9,727 bases of DNA from Collinsella aerofaciens. Its GTDB lineage: Bacteria > Actinomycetota > Coriobacteriia > Coriobacteriales > Coriobacteriaceae. Each line of letters starts with the position of its first letter. Positions within the stretch are counted from its first letter, which is position 1. Made by a program: the position numbers and the translations under genes. This document shows positions 1 through 6,160 of the stretch, one piece after another. The notes under the pieces are model-generated. The model was not told the DNA's origin, made no database searches, and saw only the letters and a program-made list of their open reading frames with translations. The stretch lies in contig RPYR01000100.1 of the NCBI GenBank assembly GCA_008671285.1, forward strand, positions 1 to 9,727, given 5' to 3'.

Positions 1-699
1 GAGGCATGCGATGCCGTAGCGCGCGAGCAGGGCTGGTCGTCAGAAGATATTGACCTGGCATGGCTTTGCGGCCTGCTACACGATATGGGCCGCTTTGAGC
101 AGCTGCGACGCTGGGACACCTTTAAGGACGCCGAGAGCATGAGCCATGCGGCGCTGGGCATCGAGGTCCTCTTTGGCGAGAATCCCGCCGATGCACCCGC
201 CACGACAAACATCCGTGACTTTATCGAAACCGGTGCGCATGACGAGCTCATCCGAGCGAGCATCGCCTATCACAGCGACTTTCGCCTGCCGGCACAACTC
301 GACGAGCATACACGGTGCTTCTGCGATATCGTGCGCGATGGTGACAAGATCGACATTATGCGCACCATCGCCGACAGCACCGTCGACACTATCCTCAAGG
401 TGGACGAGAAGACGTTTTTCGGCAGCCGTTTCTCGTCGCCGACACTTGCCGCCTTTGACGAGCACCGCTGCGTCGCACGCGATGAGCGCGATGAGCCCGC
501 CGACTTCTTGGTGGGGCTTATCTGCTTTATGTTTGAGCTCGTCTATCCAGCAAGCCGCGCGCTGGCGCGCGAACAGGGCGATATCCACCGCCTGCTCGAC
601 GCGCCCTTTGGCATTACGCGGCCCTTTACCGACCCCGCCACGCAGGCAACCTGGAGCCGCCTAAAGGACGAGATGCGCGACTGGCTGGCGCGCGCCTAG
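1..699 (+). CDS. HD-domain phosphohydrolase, 5'-truncated by window edge
   Basis: The open frame runs from the first base to TAG at 697-699, so the visible 232 residues are the C-terminal part of a longer protein; the start lies to the left of the window. Visible residues 23-30 read CGLLHDMG, the central His-Asp pair of the HD superfamily of metal-dependent phosphohydrolases. Later candidate ligands fit the fold: a His in 'SHAALG', 'AHDELI' and 'AYHSD', and an Asp in 'GDKIDIM'. The first metal-binding His expected upstream of the HD pair is outside the window. The substrate (nucleotide, cyclic nucleotide or other phosphoester) cannot be read from the sequence. No membrane segment is seen, so it is probably cytoplasmic. 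Its stop shares bases with the stop of the convergent EtfA gene. A methionine at 85-87 is internal to the HD motif and is not a credible start. Confidence 0.85.
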   Translation, partial: EACDAVAREQGWSSEDIDLAWLCGLLHDMGRFEQLRRWDTFKDAESMSHAALGIEVLFGENPADAPATTNIRDFIETGAHDELIRASIAYHSDFRLPAQLDEHTRCFCDIVRDGDKIDIMRTIADSTVDTILKVDEKTFFGSRFSSPTLAAFDEHRCVARDERDEPADFLVGLICFMFELVYPASRALAREQGDIHRLLDAPFGITRPFTDPATQATWSRLKDEMRDWLARA

Positions 700-1901
700 C
701 GCTCAAGCTGGGCCAGCAGCTCCTCGACGACCTCGACGGCGTCCCCAACAACCTTGTACTGGGCAGCACCGAAAATGGGGGCATCCGGGTCCTCGTTAAT
801 GGCGATAATGCACTCCGCCCCACCGATGCCGGCAAGATGCTGAATGGCGCCCGAAACACCGATACTCACGAGAAGCTTGGGCGAAACCGATACGCCCGTC
901 TGGCCAATCTGATGGCGATACTCCAACCAGCCGGCCTCCACGACAGGTCGCGTGCAGCCAAGCTCGGCTCCCAGAGCCTCGGCGAGCCTTCGCATCAACG
1001 GCAGGTTTTTCTTGGAACCAATGCCGCGCCCCCCCACGACCAGGCACTCGGCATTGGCGATCGAGGGCTGCTGTCCCCACTCCTCGGCGGGAATCGAGAT
1101 CTCGACACGAGCCTTAGCATCATCCGCAAGCGATATCTGGGTGATCGTGCCAGAGCGGCCGTAGTCGAAGTCGGGAGCCTTAAAGATACCGGGGCGCACC
1201 GTTGCCATCTGCGGACGGTGGTTGGGGCAAATGATGGTGGCCATCAGGTTGCCGCCAAACGCCGGACGCGTCTGTTGCAGCAGTCCCGTCTCTGCATCCA
1301 TCGAAAGTACGGTGCAGTCAGCCGTAAGGCCCGTCTGCAAACGCACGGCAACGCCGGGTGCCAGTTCGCGACCAAAAGCGGTCGCACCGTATAGGATGGC
1401 CTCGGGTTTGCGTTCGGCTACCAAATCGCAGATCAAGCGGGCGTAGACCTCCGCATCGTTTTGGCGCAGGCGCTCGTCGCGACAGGTCAGGACTTCGTCG
1501 GCGCCCGCGCAAACCAGATGCTCCAGGTCCCCGAGCGAGCCCTCGGGGCTCATGCCGACCAGTGCCACCAGACGGCAGCCGCGAGCATCGGCAAGCTCGC
1601 GCCCCTTGCCCATAAGCTCATAGGCAACGGGAGTCACCGTATCGCGCTCGTCGGTCTGCGCGAATACCCAAATGTCTCGATATGCATCAAGGTCCACCGC
1701 ACCAGCAGCCTCGTCACGCTCGATCGAGATAGCGTTGACAGGGCAGGCGTCGACACACCCACCGCATAGGATGCAGCCGTCGGTTACATGGGCGCATCGG
1801 TTGGGTCGCTCGCCTTCCACTACGATGCCGCCCGAGGCACAGGCACGAACGCAGCGACCGCAGCCGATACAGGCTTCGCTATCGATAATCAGTCCGCTCA
1901 T
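696..1901 (-). CDS. etfA: Electron transfer flavoprotein alpha subunit with N-terminal 2x[4Fe-4S] ferredoxin domain (EtfA/LctC-like)
   Basis: This 401-residue protein begins with a bacterial-ferredoxin module carrying two CxxCxxCxxxC motifs (Cys11/14/17/21 and Cys43/46/49/53, the second followed by Pro), enough for two [4Fe-4S] clusters. An ETF alpha N-terminal domain follows (about 75-265). The C-terminal FAD-binding domain has the family hallmarks: GRGIGSKKN near 291, 'CTRPVVEAGW' and 'HQIGQTG' near 316-336, 'SGAIQHLAG' near 350 and 'NEDPDAPIF' near 369. The extra ferredoxin domain is typical of ETFs in electron-bifurcating or confurcating complexes, where it links FAD to ferredoxin. Its ATG directly follows the EtfB stop (TAGATG on the minus strand), implying translational coupling. 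It is last in the operon dehydrogenase-etfB-etfA. The product is cytoplasmic. Assignment to the ETF alpha family is secure; the bifurcating role is inferred from domains and neighbours. Confidence 0.95.
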   Translation of the reverse strand: MSGLIIDSEACIGCGRCVRACASGGIVVEGERPNRCAHVTDGCILCGGCVDACPVNAISIERDEAAGAVDLDAYRDIWVFAQTDERDTVTPVAYELMGKGRELADARGCRLVALVGMSPEGSLGDLEHLVCAGADEVLTCRDERLRQNDAEVYARLICDLVAERKPEAILYGATAFGRELAPGVAVRLQTGLTADCTVLSMDAETGLLQQTRPAFGGNLMATIICPNHRPQMATVRPGIFKAPDFDYGRSGTITQISLADDAKARVEISIPAEEWGQQPSIANAECLVVGGRGIGSKKNLPLMRRLAEALGAELGCTRPVVEAGWLEYRHQIGQTGVSVSPKLLVSIGVSGAIQHLAGIGGAECIIAINEDPDAPIFGAAQYKVVGDAVEVVEELLAQLER

Positions 1902-2723
1902 CTATGCCATCCCCTCGATAATCTTGGCAAGTTTTACCGCCTGCTCGGACGCCGTTCCCTCAACGGCCTCGCACGTTTGGTCACGGTCGGGCACAAACGA
2001 GCGCACGACCTGTGTCGGCGACCCGGCAAGACCGCAACGCGCGGGGTCGGCGTTCACGTCGGCGGCACTGACCACGCGCACGTCCGCCTCCTCCGCCGCG
2101 CGAATACCGGCAATACTCGGCATACGCAACTGGCCAATCTCCTTGGCAGTCGTCATCGCGCACGGCATCTCAAGATACACCGTCTCCTCGCCGGCATCGC
2201 ATCCGTGAATGAGCGCCAGCGAACCACAGGTCGTAAAGCCCGCGCTCTGCACGCAGCTCACGTCGGTCACGCAGGGAATATCAAAGGCACCGGCAAGCTC
2301 GGGACCAATCTGGGCCGTATCGCCATCCACCGCCATCTTGCCGCAGATGAGCAGGTCGAAGTCCTCGTCGAGCGCCTCGATGCCGCATTTGAGAGCATAG
2401 GTGGTCGCCAGGGTATCGGCACCTGCAAAGGCGCGATCGGTCAGCAGCAGCGCGTCGTCGGCGCCTCGGGCGATGCAGTCGCGCAGCAGCGACTCGGTCG
2501 CGGGGATGCCCATCGACACCACCGTCACGCGCACATCCATGCCAAAGCCGATAAAGTCGTCCTTCAGCGCCAGCGCGCATTCCAAAGCGCTCGCATCAAA
2601 GGGATTAATGACCGCCTGCTTGCCATCGCGCACGATGGTATTGGTCTTGGGGTCCATCTTGACCTCGGTGCTGCCCGGCACGGCCTTGACGCACACCACC
2701 ATATGGAAATCGCTCATCTTCAC
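1902..2723 (-). CDS. etfB: Electron transfer flavoprotein beta subunit (EtfB/LctB-like)
   Basis: This protein of about 273 residues has the ETF beta plan. It opens with 'MVVCVKAVPGS' close to the N-terminus, has 'INPFDASALECAL' near 40-52, and 'DGDTAQIGPELA' in the middle, the segment that binds the second FAD in bifurcating ETFs. 'SPTQVVRSFVP' near 236-246 matches the SPT-V-x-x-F-x-P signature of the bifurcating type. With EtfA it forms the heterodimer that passes electrons between the dehydrogenase, NAD and ferredoxin. The start is ambiguous: GTG at 2723 overlaps the upstream stop as GTGA, while ATG at 2717 sits about 10 nt after the AAAGGGG ribosome binding site (4 nt for the GTG). A third Met at 2702 lacks a clear site. 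The stop is immediately followed by the etfA start. No frame damage is seen. Confidence 0.94.
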   Translation of the reverse strand: MKMSDFHMVVCVKAVPGSTEVKMDPKTNTIVRDGKQAVINPFDASALECALALKDDFIGFGMDVRVTVVSMGIPATESLLRDCIARGADDALLLTDRAFAGADTLATTYALKCGIEALDEDFDLLICGKMAVDGDTAQIGPELAGAFDIPCVTDVSCVQSAGFTTCGSLALIHGCDAGEETVYLEMPCAMTTAKEIGQLRMPSIAGIRAAEEADVRVVSAADVNADPARCGLAGSPTQVVRSFVPDRDQTCEAVEGTASEQAVKLAKIIEGMA

Positions 2724-4321
2724 GCGCCCCCTTTCTGGACGAGCTCATCCAAGAGCTTCTCCGAAAACAGGTTGCCGCGACCCAGCTGCCCGTCGGGATC
2801 GAGCTGGAGCTTGAGCCGCGCCGACTCGACCATGGCCTCGTGACCGTACATCGTCTCTAAGAAGCCCGCCTTGATCTTGCCGACGCCGTGCTCGGCAGAA
2901 ACGGCACCGCCCATAGCCGTTACCTCCGCAGCCCACTGGGCAAACAGCTCGCCACCGCGACGGTAGTCCTGCGCATCGCGCGGCAGGATGTTCACATGCA
3001 GATGGTTGTTACCGATGTGCCCCCAGGCAGCAGATTCAAGCCCGCTTTCGGCCAGTGTGCGGCGATAGAGGGCCACGACATCGGCAAGGCGTGCATTGGG
3101 CACCGACATGTCCGAACCCAGTTTGGTGATGGTGGGATCCGTGCGGCGACGCTCGTCGATAAGCATGTTGACGCTCTCGGGGACCGCATGGCGGAAGAAC
3201 CGCTGGCACTCGCGATCAACCTCGGTGCGCGCGACCCATGTCGCATCGTCGCGGCCACCCGCAAACTCGAGCACCCATCCCAGGTGGTACAGTTCCTCGG
3301 TCGCCTGGGCCTCGTCATCGCAGTCGAGCTCCACGTAGACACAGACCTTGGCCTCTTTGTCGAGCGCCGGCAGCGAGGCAAACGCCGTCGACTGCTCGCG
3401 CTGGCGACGTAGAATATCCAGGGCGCCAGCGTCGAAGTACTCGATGGCAGCCGCATGGGACAGGACGGGACGCATGGAATCGGTAAAGGACACGGCCTTG
3501 TCTTCGCTATTGAAAAAGCAGCTCACACCCCAAACGACCGCAGGCGCCGCCTGCAGGGCAATCTCGAGCTCGGTGATAACGCCGAGCGTGCCACAAGCAC
3601 CGATAAAGAGGTCGATGGCGTCCATTTCGTCCGCAACGAAATAGCCTGAGGCATTTTTTGTCTTGGGCATGGTATAGCCGGGAAGATCGAGCTCGAGCGT
3701 ACGGCCCACTGCCGTCACGAGCGACAGGTGGCGGCCCTGGGCAAAAGCCTCGCCGCGCTGAAGCTCAAGCAAATCGCCATCAGCCAGCGCGACGTGGAGT
3801 CCCGTGATATGTGGGCGCATGGGACCGTAGGCGTAGCTGCGGGCACCAGAGGCGTTACATGCCGCCATGCCGCCCAGACAGGCAGATGCCTCGGTGGGAT
3901 CGGTGGGAAAGAACTGCTCGGGGGCCTCTTGGAACTCCTCGTAGGCCTCAAGCGATGCCTGGTCCCAACCAGCAGTCGGCAGCACCTTCTTGCTCAGCTG
4001 CTTGCGCAGCTCCGAGAGCACAACGCCCGGCTCCACGCGCAGCAGAAATTGGCCTTGTTCATCGCGGCGAAGGCCCAAGTAGCGATTCATACGGGAAGTA
4101 TTGAGGATATGCCCGCCGTGGGGCACGGCACCGGCGGCAAGGCCGGTTCGGGCGCCCTGAACCGTTACCGGGACACGCTCGGCATGGAGCTTTTCCAAAA
4201 TGGCACGGACCTCGTCTTCCGTTGTCGGAAACGAGATGCTCGAGGCCTCGCCCGATGCGCGAGACTCATCGCGACCATACTCTTCGAACTCGTCGGTGAA
4301 GGGTTTGATGGTTGCAGACAC
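2720..4321 (-). CDS. FAD-linked 2-hydroxyacid dehydrogenase, GlcD/D-lactate dehydrogenase type (LctD-like)
   Basis: This 533-residue flavoprotein has an FAD_binding_4 (PCMH-type) domain at about 28-215, with 'VQGARTGLAAGAVP' at 54-67, 'VEPGV' at 96-100 and a 'DPTEASACLGGM' to 'NASGARSYAYG' stretch at 141-166. An FAD-oxidase C-terminal domain covers about 220-520. The metal/substrate site motifs 'HIGNNHLHVN' (435-444) and 'SAEHGVGKIK' (475-484) are intact. The family oxidises lactate, glycolate and related 2-hydroxy acids. Adjacent etfB and ferredoxin-etfA point to a LctDBC-type complex in which the ETF is the electron acceptor. The GTG start is supported by GGGGGAG 5 nt upstream and an in-frame TAG just before it. 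It is longer than I expect for LctD (about 470 residues from memory). No permease, racemase or regulator is adjacent here, so the exact substrate is not proven. Confidence 0.92.
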   Translation of the reverse strand: MSATIKPFTDEFEEYGRDESRASGEASSISFPTTEDEVRAILEKLHAERVPVTVQGARTGLAAGAVPHGGHILNTSRMNRYLGLRRDEQGQFLLRVEPGVVLSELRKQLSKKVLPTAGWDQASLEAYEEFQEAPEQFFPTDPTEASACLGGMAACNASGARSYAYGPMRPHITGLHVALADGDLLELQRGEAFAQGRHLSLVTAVGRTLELDLPGYTMPKTKNASGYFVADEMDAIDLFIGACGTLGVITELEIALQAAPAVVWGVSCFFNSEDKAVSFTDSMRPVLSHAAAIEYFDAGALDILRRQREQSTAFASLPALDKEAKVCVYVELDCDDEAQATEELYHLGWVLEFAGGRDDATWVARTEVDRECQRFFRHAVPESVNMLIDERRRTDPTITKLGSDMSVPNARLADVVALYRRTLAESGLESAAWGHIGNNHLHVNILPRDAQDYRRGGELFAQWAAEVTAMGGAVSAEHGVGKIKAGFLETMYGHEAMVESARLKLQLDPDGQLGRGNLFSEKLLDELVQKGGA

Positions 4322-4391
4322 GCGAACTCCCCCTTTAGCTAACTACAGTGTTTGCAGGGAGATGTTACCGCATCGTTTCGTCGACGTGTTC

Positions 4392-4402
4392 GAGACCGTC
4401 TC
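4392..4402. promoter_or_regulatory. Palindrome GAGAC-C-GTCTC, possible operator
   Basis: This is a perfect inverted repeat with 5-nt arms and a single central base. It lies just downstream of the minus-strand -10 candidate, near the expected transcription start, a usual place for a repressor site. No regulator gene is present in the window to pair it with. Confidence 0.25.
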
Positions 4403-4403
4403 C

Positions 4404-4431
4404 ATAATTGGCGATTTTTACGTTCGTGCAA
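4404..4431 (-). promoter_or_regulatory. Candidate promoter of the dehydrogenase-etfBA operon
   Basis: On the minus strand TTGCAC (4426-4431) and AATTAT (4404-4409) are spaced by 16 nt. They match the sigma-70 consensus at 3/6 and 4/6 positions, so this is a weak call, but position and orientation fit the operon starting at 4321. The same AT-rich patch could serve the plus strand as CATAAT at 4403-4408 with TCGACG 16 nt upstream. Confidence 0.3.
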
Positions 4432-4505
4432 TTCGGCGAGCGGCTTGATTTCCTCGGTAGACGATGCTTTTGACACATATGGCCCCGCCGTCGCCGACCG
4501 CGCGA

Positions 4506-4534
4506 TTGTCGCTTGAAAAAAGTTGGAGTATTTT
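4506..4534 (+). promoter_or_regulatory. Candidate promoter of the surface locus
   Basis: TTGTCG (4506-4511) and TATTTT (4529-4534) are separated by 17 nt, each matching the consensus at 4/6. A6 (4516-4521) and T6 (4531-4536) tracts lie within and beside it. It would give a leader of about 125 nt before the ATG at 4668, containing the repeats and hairpin described separately. Confidence 0.35.
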
Positions 4535-4566
4535 TTGCCGCCTTTTACCTGCGGAGACACCAATCC

Positions 4567-4600
4567 GTCAAGCATTTGGTCAGCAATTGGTCAAGTAGTG
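4567..4600 (+). repeat. Three tandem imperfect 11-12 nt repeats (GTCA-rich)
   Basis: The units are GTCAAGCATTTG (4567-4578), GTCAGCAATTG (4579-4589) and GTCAAGTAGTG (4590-4600). The core TTGGTCA occurs twice exactly, at 4576-4582 and 4587-4593, an 11-nt period close to one DNA helix turn. The position in the leader of the surface locus would suit cooperative binding of a regulator or an RNA element. Confidence 0.45.
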
Positions 4601-4622
4601 GCTGATACCGTCGGCATCGACA

Positions 4623-4646
4623 GCCAAAACCGACAGAAGTTTTGGC
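4623..4646 (+). promoter_or_regulatory. Leader hairpin upstream of the 98-aa gene
   Basis: GCCAAAAC (4623-4630) and GTTTTGGC (4639-4646) are a perfect 8-bp inverted repeat with an 8-nt loop, ending 10 nt before the AGGGAGG ribosome binding site (4656-4662). No T-run follows, so it is not an intrinsic terminator. Part of the left arm (GCC, 4623-4625) could instead pair with GGCTG at 4600-4604 through CAGCC at 4621-4625. Confidence 0.4.
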
Positions 4647-4667
4647 CCCAGAAGCAGGGAGGTTCCC

Positions 4668-4964
4668 ATGGCATATTACTGGCCCCAGTACGGCATCGCC
4701 ATCGAAGTCGACGACGATCCCCATCTCCTGCCTTTCGACGAAGAGGCATTCCCCGATACGACGGTCTACCACGTTACCACCGATGTGATCTGCGACCCCG
4801 AGTCGTTCTCGGCGCTCGCCCACCGCATCGCGCATACCCACGACATCGAGCTCCCACCCGACTTCGACGAGCTTGGCTACTCACGCCGCCTCATGCTTCA
4901 CATGCTCTTTGGAGCGAACCCGTCCACCTTTGCGCGCATCTATACCGCCAAGGATGCCGCATGA
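4668..4964 (+). CDS. 98-aa acidic protein of unknown function, possibly a degenerate endonuclease-like core
   Basis: The ATG is preceded by AGGGAGG with a 5-nt spacer, a strong site, so this small gene is well supported. It overlaps the next gene by ATGA, implying translational coupling. The protein is acidic and has no signal peptide or membrane segment. I do not recognise it with certainty. Residues 5-19 (WPQYGIAIEVDDDPH) followed by 'VTTDVICDPESF' resemble the core of DUF559/Vsr-like endonuclease folds, which often read 'WPE-x-x-lavEvDG-x-x-H' and then a 'T-x-x-x-i-x-d-P' strand. If so, it is a stand-alone and possibly inactive core, since the dense basic and catalytic residues expected around it are missing. 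The resemblance was judged by eye and is weak. Its location at the head of an envelope locus gives no clear role. Confidence 0.75.
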   Translation: MAYYWPQYGIAIEVDDDPHLLPFDEEAFPDTTVYHVTTDVICDPESFSALAHRIAHTHDIELPPDFDELGYSRRLMLHMLFGANPSTFARIYTAKDAA

Positions 4965-5470
4965 GCGCGAAGAAGCCACCCCACTTTGCAGGCCTGGGTC
5001 GTCGCAAGAAGCTCATCCTTGCCTGTTTGGCCATCGTCTGTGCCCTTGTCGCCGTAGGACTATACGCTTGGCAGTCGCAGCCCGTACCCGAGGCGGGCGC
5101 TTCGGTTACGACGGCCGAGGGCAAAACGCGTCAGGAAATCCAAGATGAGCTCGACGCCATCGTCCGCGACAACATGATGACGATTTCGGTCGCGCCGGTC
5201 GCTCAGCTGCAGGAGGACGGCAAACTGCGCGTCAACGTGCAAAACGTCCAAGACAATAAATTTCCCCAGCGATTCCGCGTCATCCAAAACGACGAGACCA
5301 TGTACGAATCCGGTGTGGTCGAGACCGGCAAGACAATCGAAACGTGCCCCGCCGGCGACATCAAAGAAGGCGAGGCGTACATCGAGATCCAGGCACTCGA
5401 TGCCAAGACCCTCGACAGCCACGGCAATCCGACACGTGTCAAGGTGCGGGTTGAGCAAGCCGAGAACTAG
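4961..5470 (+). CDS. Membrane-anchored extracytoplasmic protein, unknown function
   Basis: I place the start at the ATG overlapping the previous stop (ATGA at 4961-4964), giving 169 residues; reading further upstream in this frame only shadows the 98-aa gene. A basic N-terminus (KK, RRKK at 14-17) leads into one hydrophobic helix at about 18-37, then 'QSQPVPEAG', a typical signal-anchor with the rest outside the cell. The outer part starts with a Thr/Glu-rich segment ('TTAEGKTRQEIQDELDAIV'), then a compact beta-rich domain (about 75-169) with 'MMTISVAPV', 'LRVNVQNV', 'YESGVVETG' and a final 'RVKVRVEQ' strand. From memory, proteins with this plan (RxEIQxELD, MMxISV, a Y-x-SG-x-x-x-G turn) occur in surface or secretion loci of Gram-positive anaerobes, but I cannot name the family. 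Translational coupling and context suggest it assists or partners the secreted proteins downstream. Confidence 0.85.
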   Translation: MSAKKPPHFAGLGRRKKLILACLAIVCALVAVGLYAWQSQPVPEAGASVTTAEGKTRQEIQDELDAIVRDNMMTISVAPVAQLQEDGKLRVNVQNVQDNKFPQRFRVIQNDETMYESGVVETGKTIETCPAGDIKEGEAYIEIQALDAKTLDSHGNPTRVKVRVEQAEN

Positions 5471-5523
5471 CTTTTCCGGCCGACGCGGCACCGCACGCAA
5501 TTCACCAGCATTCGTCCAATCAT

Positions 5524-5540
5524 CGCGGGGACGGCCCGCG
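5524..5540 (+). promoter_or_regulatory. GC-rich hairpin in the 90-nt gap before the secreted-protein gene
   Basis: CGCGGG (5524-5529) and CCCGCG (5535-5540) pair perfectly around the loop GACGG. No U-tract follows, so it is more likely an mRNA processing or stability element, or a weak attenuator, than a terminator. It lies about 8 nt before the AGAAAGGA ribosome binding site of the gene at 5561. No promoter is evident in this gap. Confidence 0.35.
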
Positions 5541-5560
5541 GCGAATAGAAAGGAACGACC

Positions 5561-6160
5561 ATGAACATCACCAGGAACATGAACGGAGCCAGAGCGCTCG
5601 TCGTGGGCGCAGGGCTCGCGCTCGCGCTCGCAATGGGCGCCGCCCCGACGCCAGCTATGGCAGCCGGGCGCGTTGGAACCACGAAAGTAATGGTCAGGAC
5701 CGAGATCGACAACGTTGAGTTCAAAGTTCCGACGGTTATTCCCTTCGTCGCCAAGGCCGACGGCACGCTTCAGGGCCCCTCAGAAGACGCGACCACCATC
5801 GACAATCATTCGGCCTACGGCATCCATGTCACCAACATGAAGATCGACGCCATGAACACCTGGACCATTGCTGCCGACGCCAAAGCCGGAACCGCACAGA
5901 ACTCCATCGACTTTAAGGTCGGCCCCGACGGCGCACTCCAGAACGCCAGCGCCGCAACGCAGGGGACGGGCCTCGATCTTTCCAAGAATGCAGCCTTCGA
6001 CATGGGCTACCAGGGCATTGCCGGCGGCAAGGACAAAATTAAGCTCAAGACAAGCGGAAACGTCGCCCGCGTCACGCGCGACATCTTCCGCGTAACCGGC
6101 GAAGGCGATCAGGTTGCAACGATCACCTGGACGGTCGAGCCCGGTGCGCACACGGCATAA
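5561..6160 (+). CDS. Secreted beta-rich surface protein (VPTVIPF family), unknown function
   Basis: This 199-residue protein starts at ATG 5561, with AGAAAGGA 6 nt upstream. Residues 1-34 form a classical signal peptide: basic start, a long Ala/Leu core (LALALAMG, from a threefold GCTCGC repeat) and a likely cut after 'PAMA'. The mature part opens with a strand 'VEFKVPTVIPFVAKADGT' (52-69), followed by 'IDNHSAYGIHVTNMKI' and 'WTIAADA', and ends with 'ATITWTVEP'. The pattern of a VPT-x-IPF strand, ADGT turn, then I-x-N-x-S-x-x-x-I-x-V is known to me from predicted secreted beta-sandwich proteins of Gram-positive anaerobes without assigned function. No Cys, sorting signal or C-terminal membrane helix is present, so wall attachment would need a partner, possibly the LAQTG peptide encoded next, whose frame overlaps its 3' end. 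Possible roles are surface layer, fibre subunit or adhesin. Confidence 0.88.
   Translation: MNITRNMNGARALVVGAGLALALAMGAAPTPAMAAGRVGTTKVMVRTEIDNVEFKVPTVIPFVAKADGTLQGPSEDATTIDNHSAYGIHVTNMKIDAMNTWTIAADAKAGTAQNSIDFKVGPDGALQNASAATQGTGLDLSKNAAFDMGYQGIAGGKDKIKLKTSGNVARVTRDIFRVTGEGDQVATITWTVEPGAHTA

Larger units (their letters stand above)
4322..4667. other. 346-nt non-coding divergent region between the dehydrogenase operon and the surface locus
   Basis: No credible gene is seen here. It holds the ribosome binding site of the minus-strand operon (4331-4338 region), a weak minus-strand promoter candidate with an adjacent palindrome, a plus-strand promoter candidate flanked by A6 and T6 tracts, three 11-12 nt imperfect repeats and a hairpin leader in front of the 98-aa gene. 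An isolated perfect TTGACA lies at 4470-4475 (+), but no -10 box follows at 16-18 nt. Confidence 0.7.

Noticed and set aside
1788..2843. Long plus-strand open frame (351 codons) opposite etfB
   Set aside because: It is the antisense shadow of a clearly conserved gene in GC-rich DNA; the His/Arg/Gly-rich product looks like no protein and has no ribosome binding site.
4470..4475. Perfect -35 hexamer TTGACA on the plus strand
   Set aside because: No -10-like hexamer lies 15-19 nt downstream; the region is GC-rich.
4516..4536. A6-N9-T6 as a possible terminator
   Set aside because: The stem would be only A-U pairs with no GC stem, so it is better read as AT tracts around a promoter.
4523..4960. 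Upstream extension of the membrane-anchored protein in the same frame (TTG start)
   Set aside because: It overlaps the well-supported 98-aa gene, is Arg/Pro-rich in shadow style, and the ATG at 4961 gives a normal signal-anchor start.
5012..5045. Possible lipobox in the membrane-anchored protein (ILAC)
   Set aside because: The hydrophobic segment before the Cys is too short and continues well beyond it, and Leu at -2 is atypical; a signal-anchor fits better.
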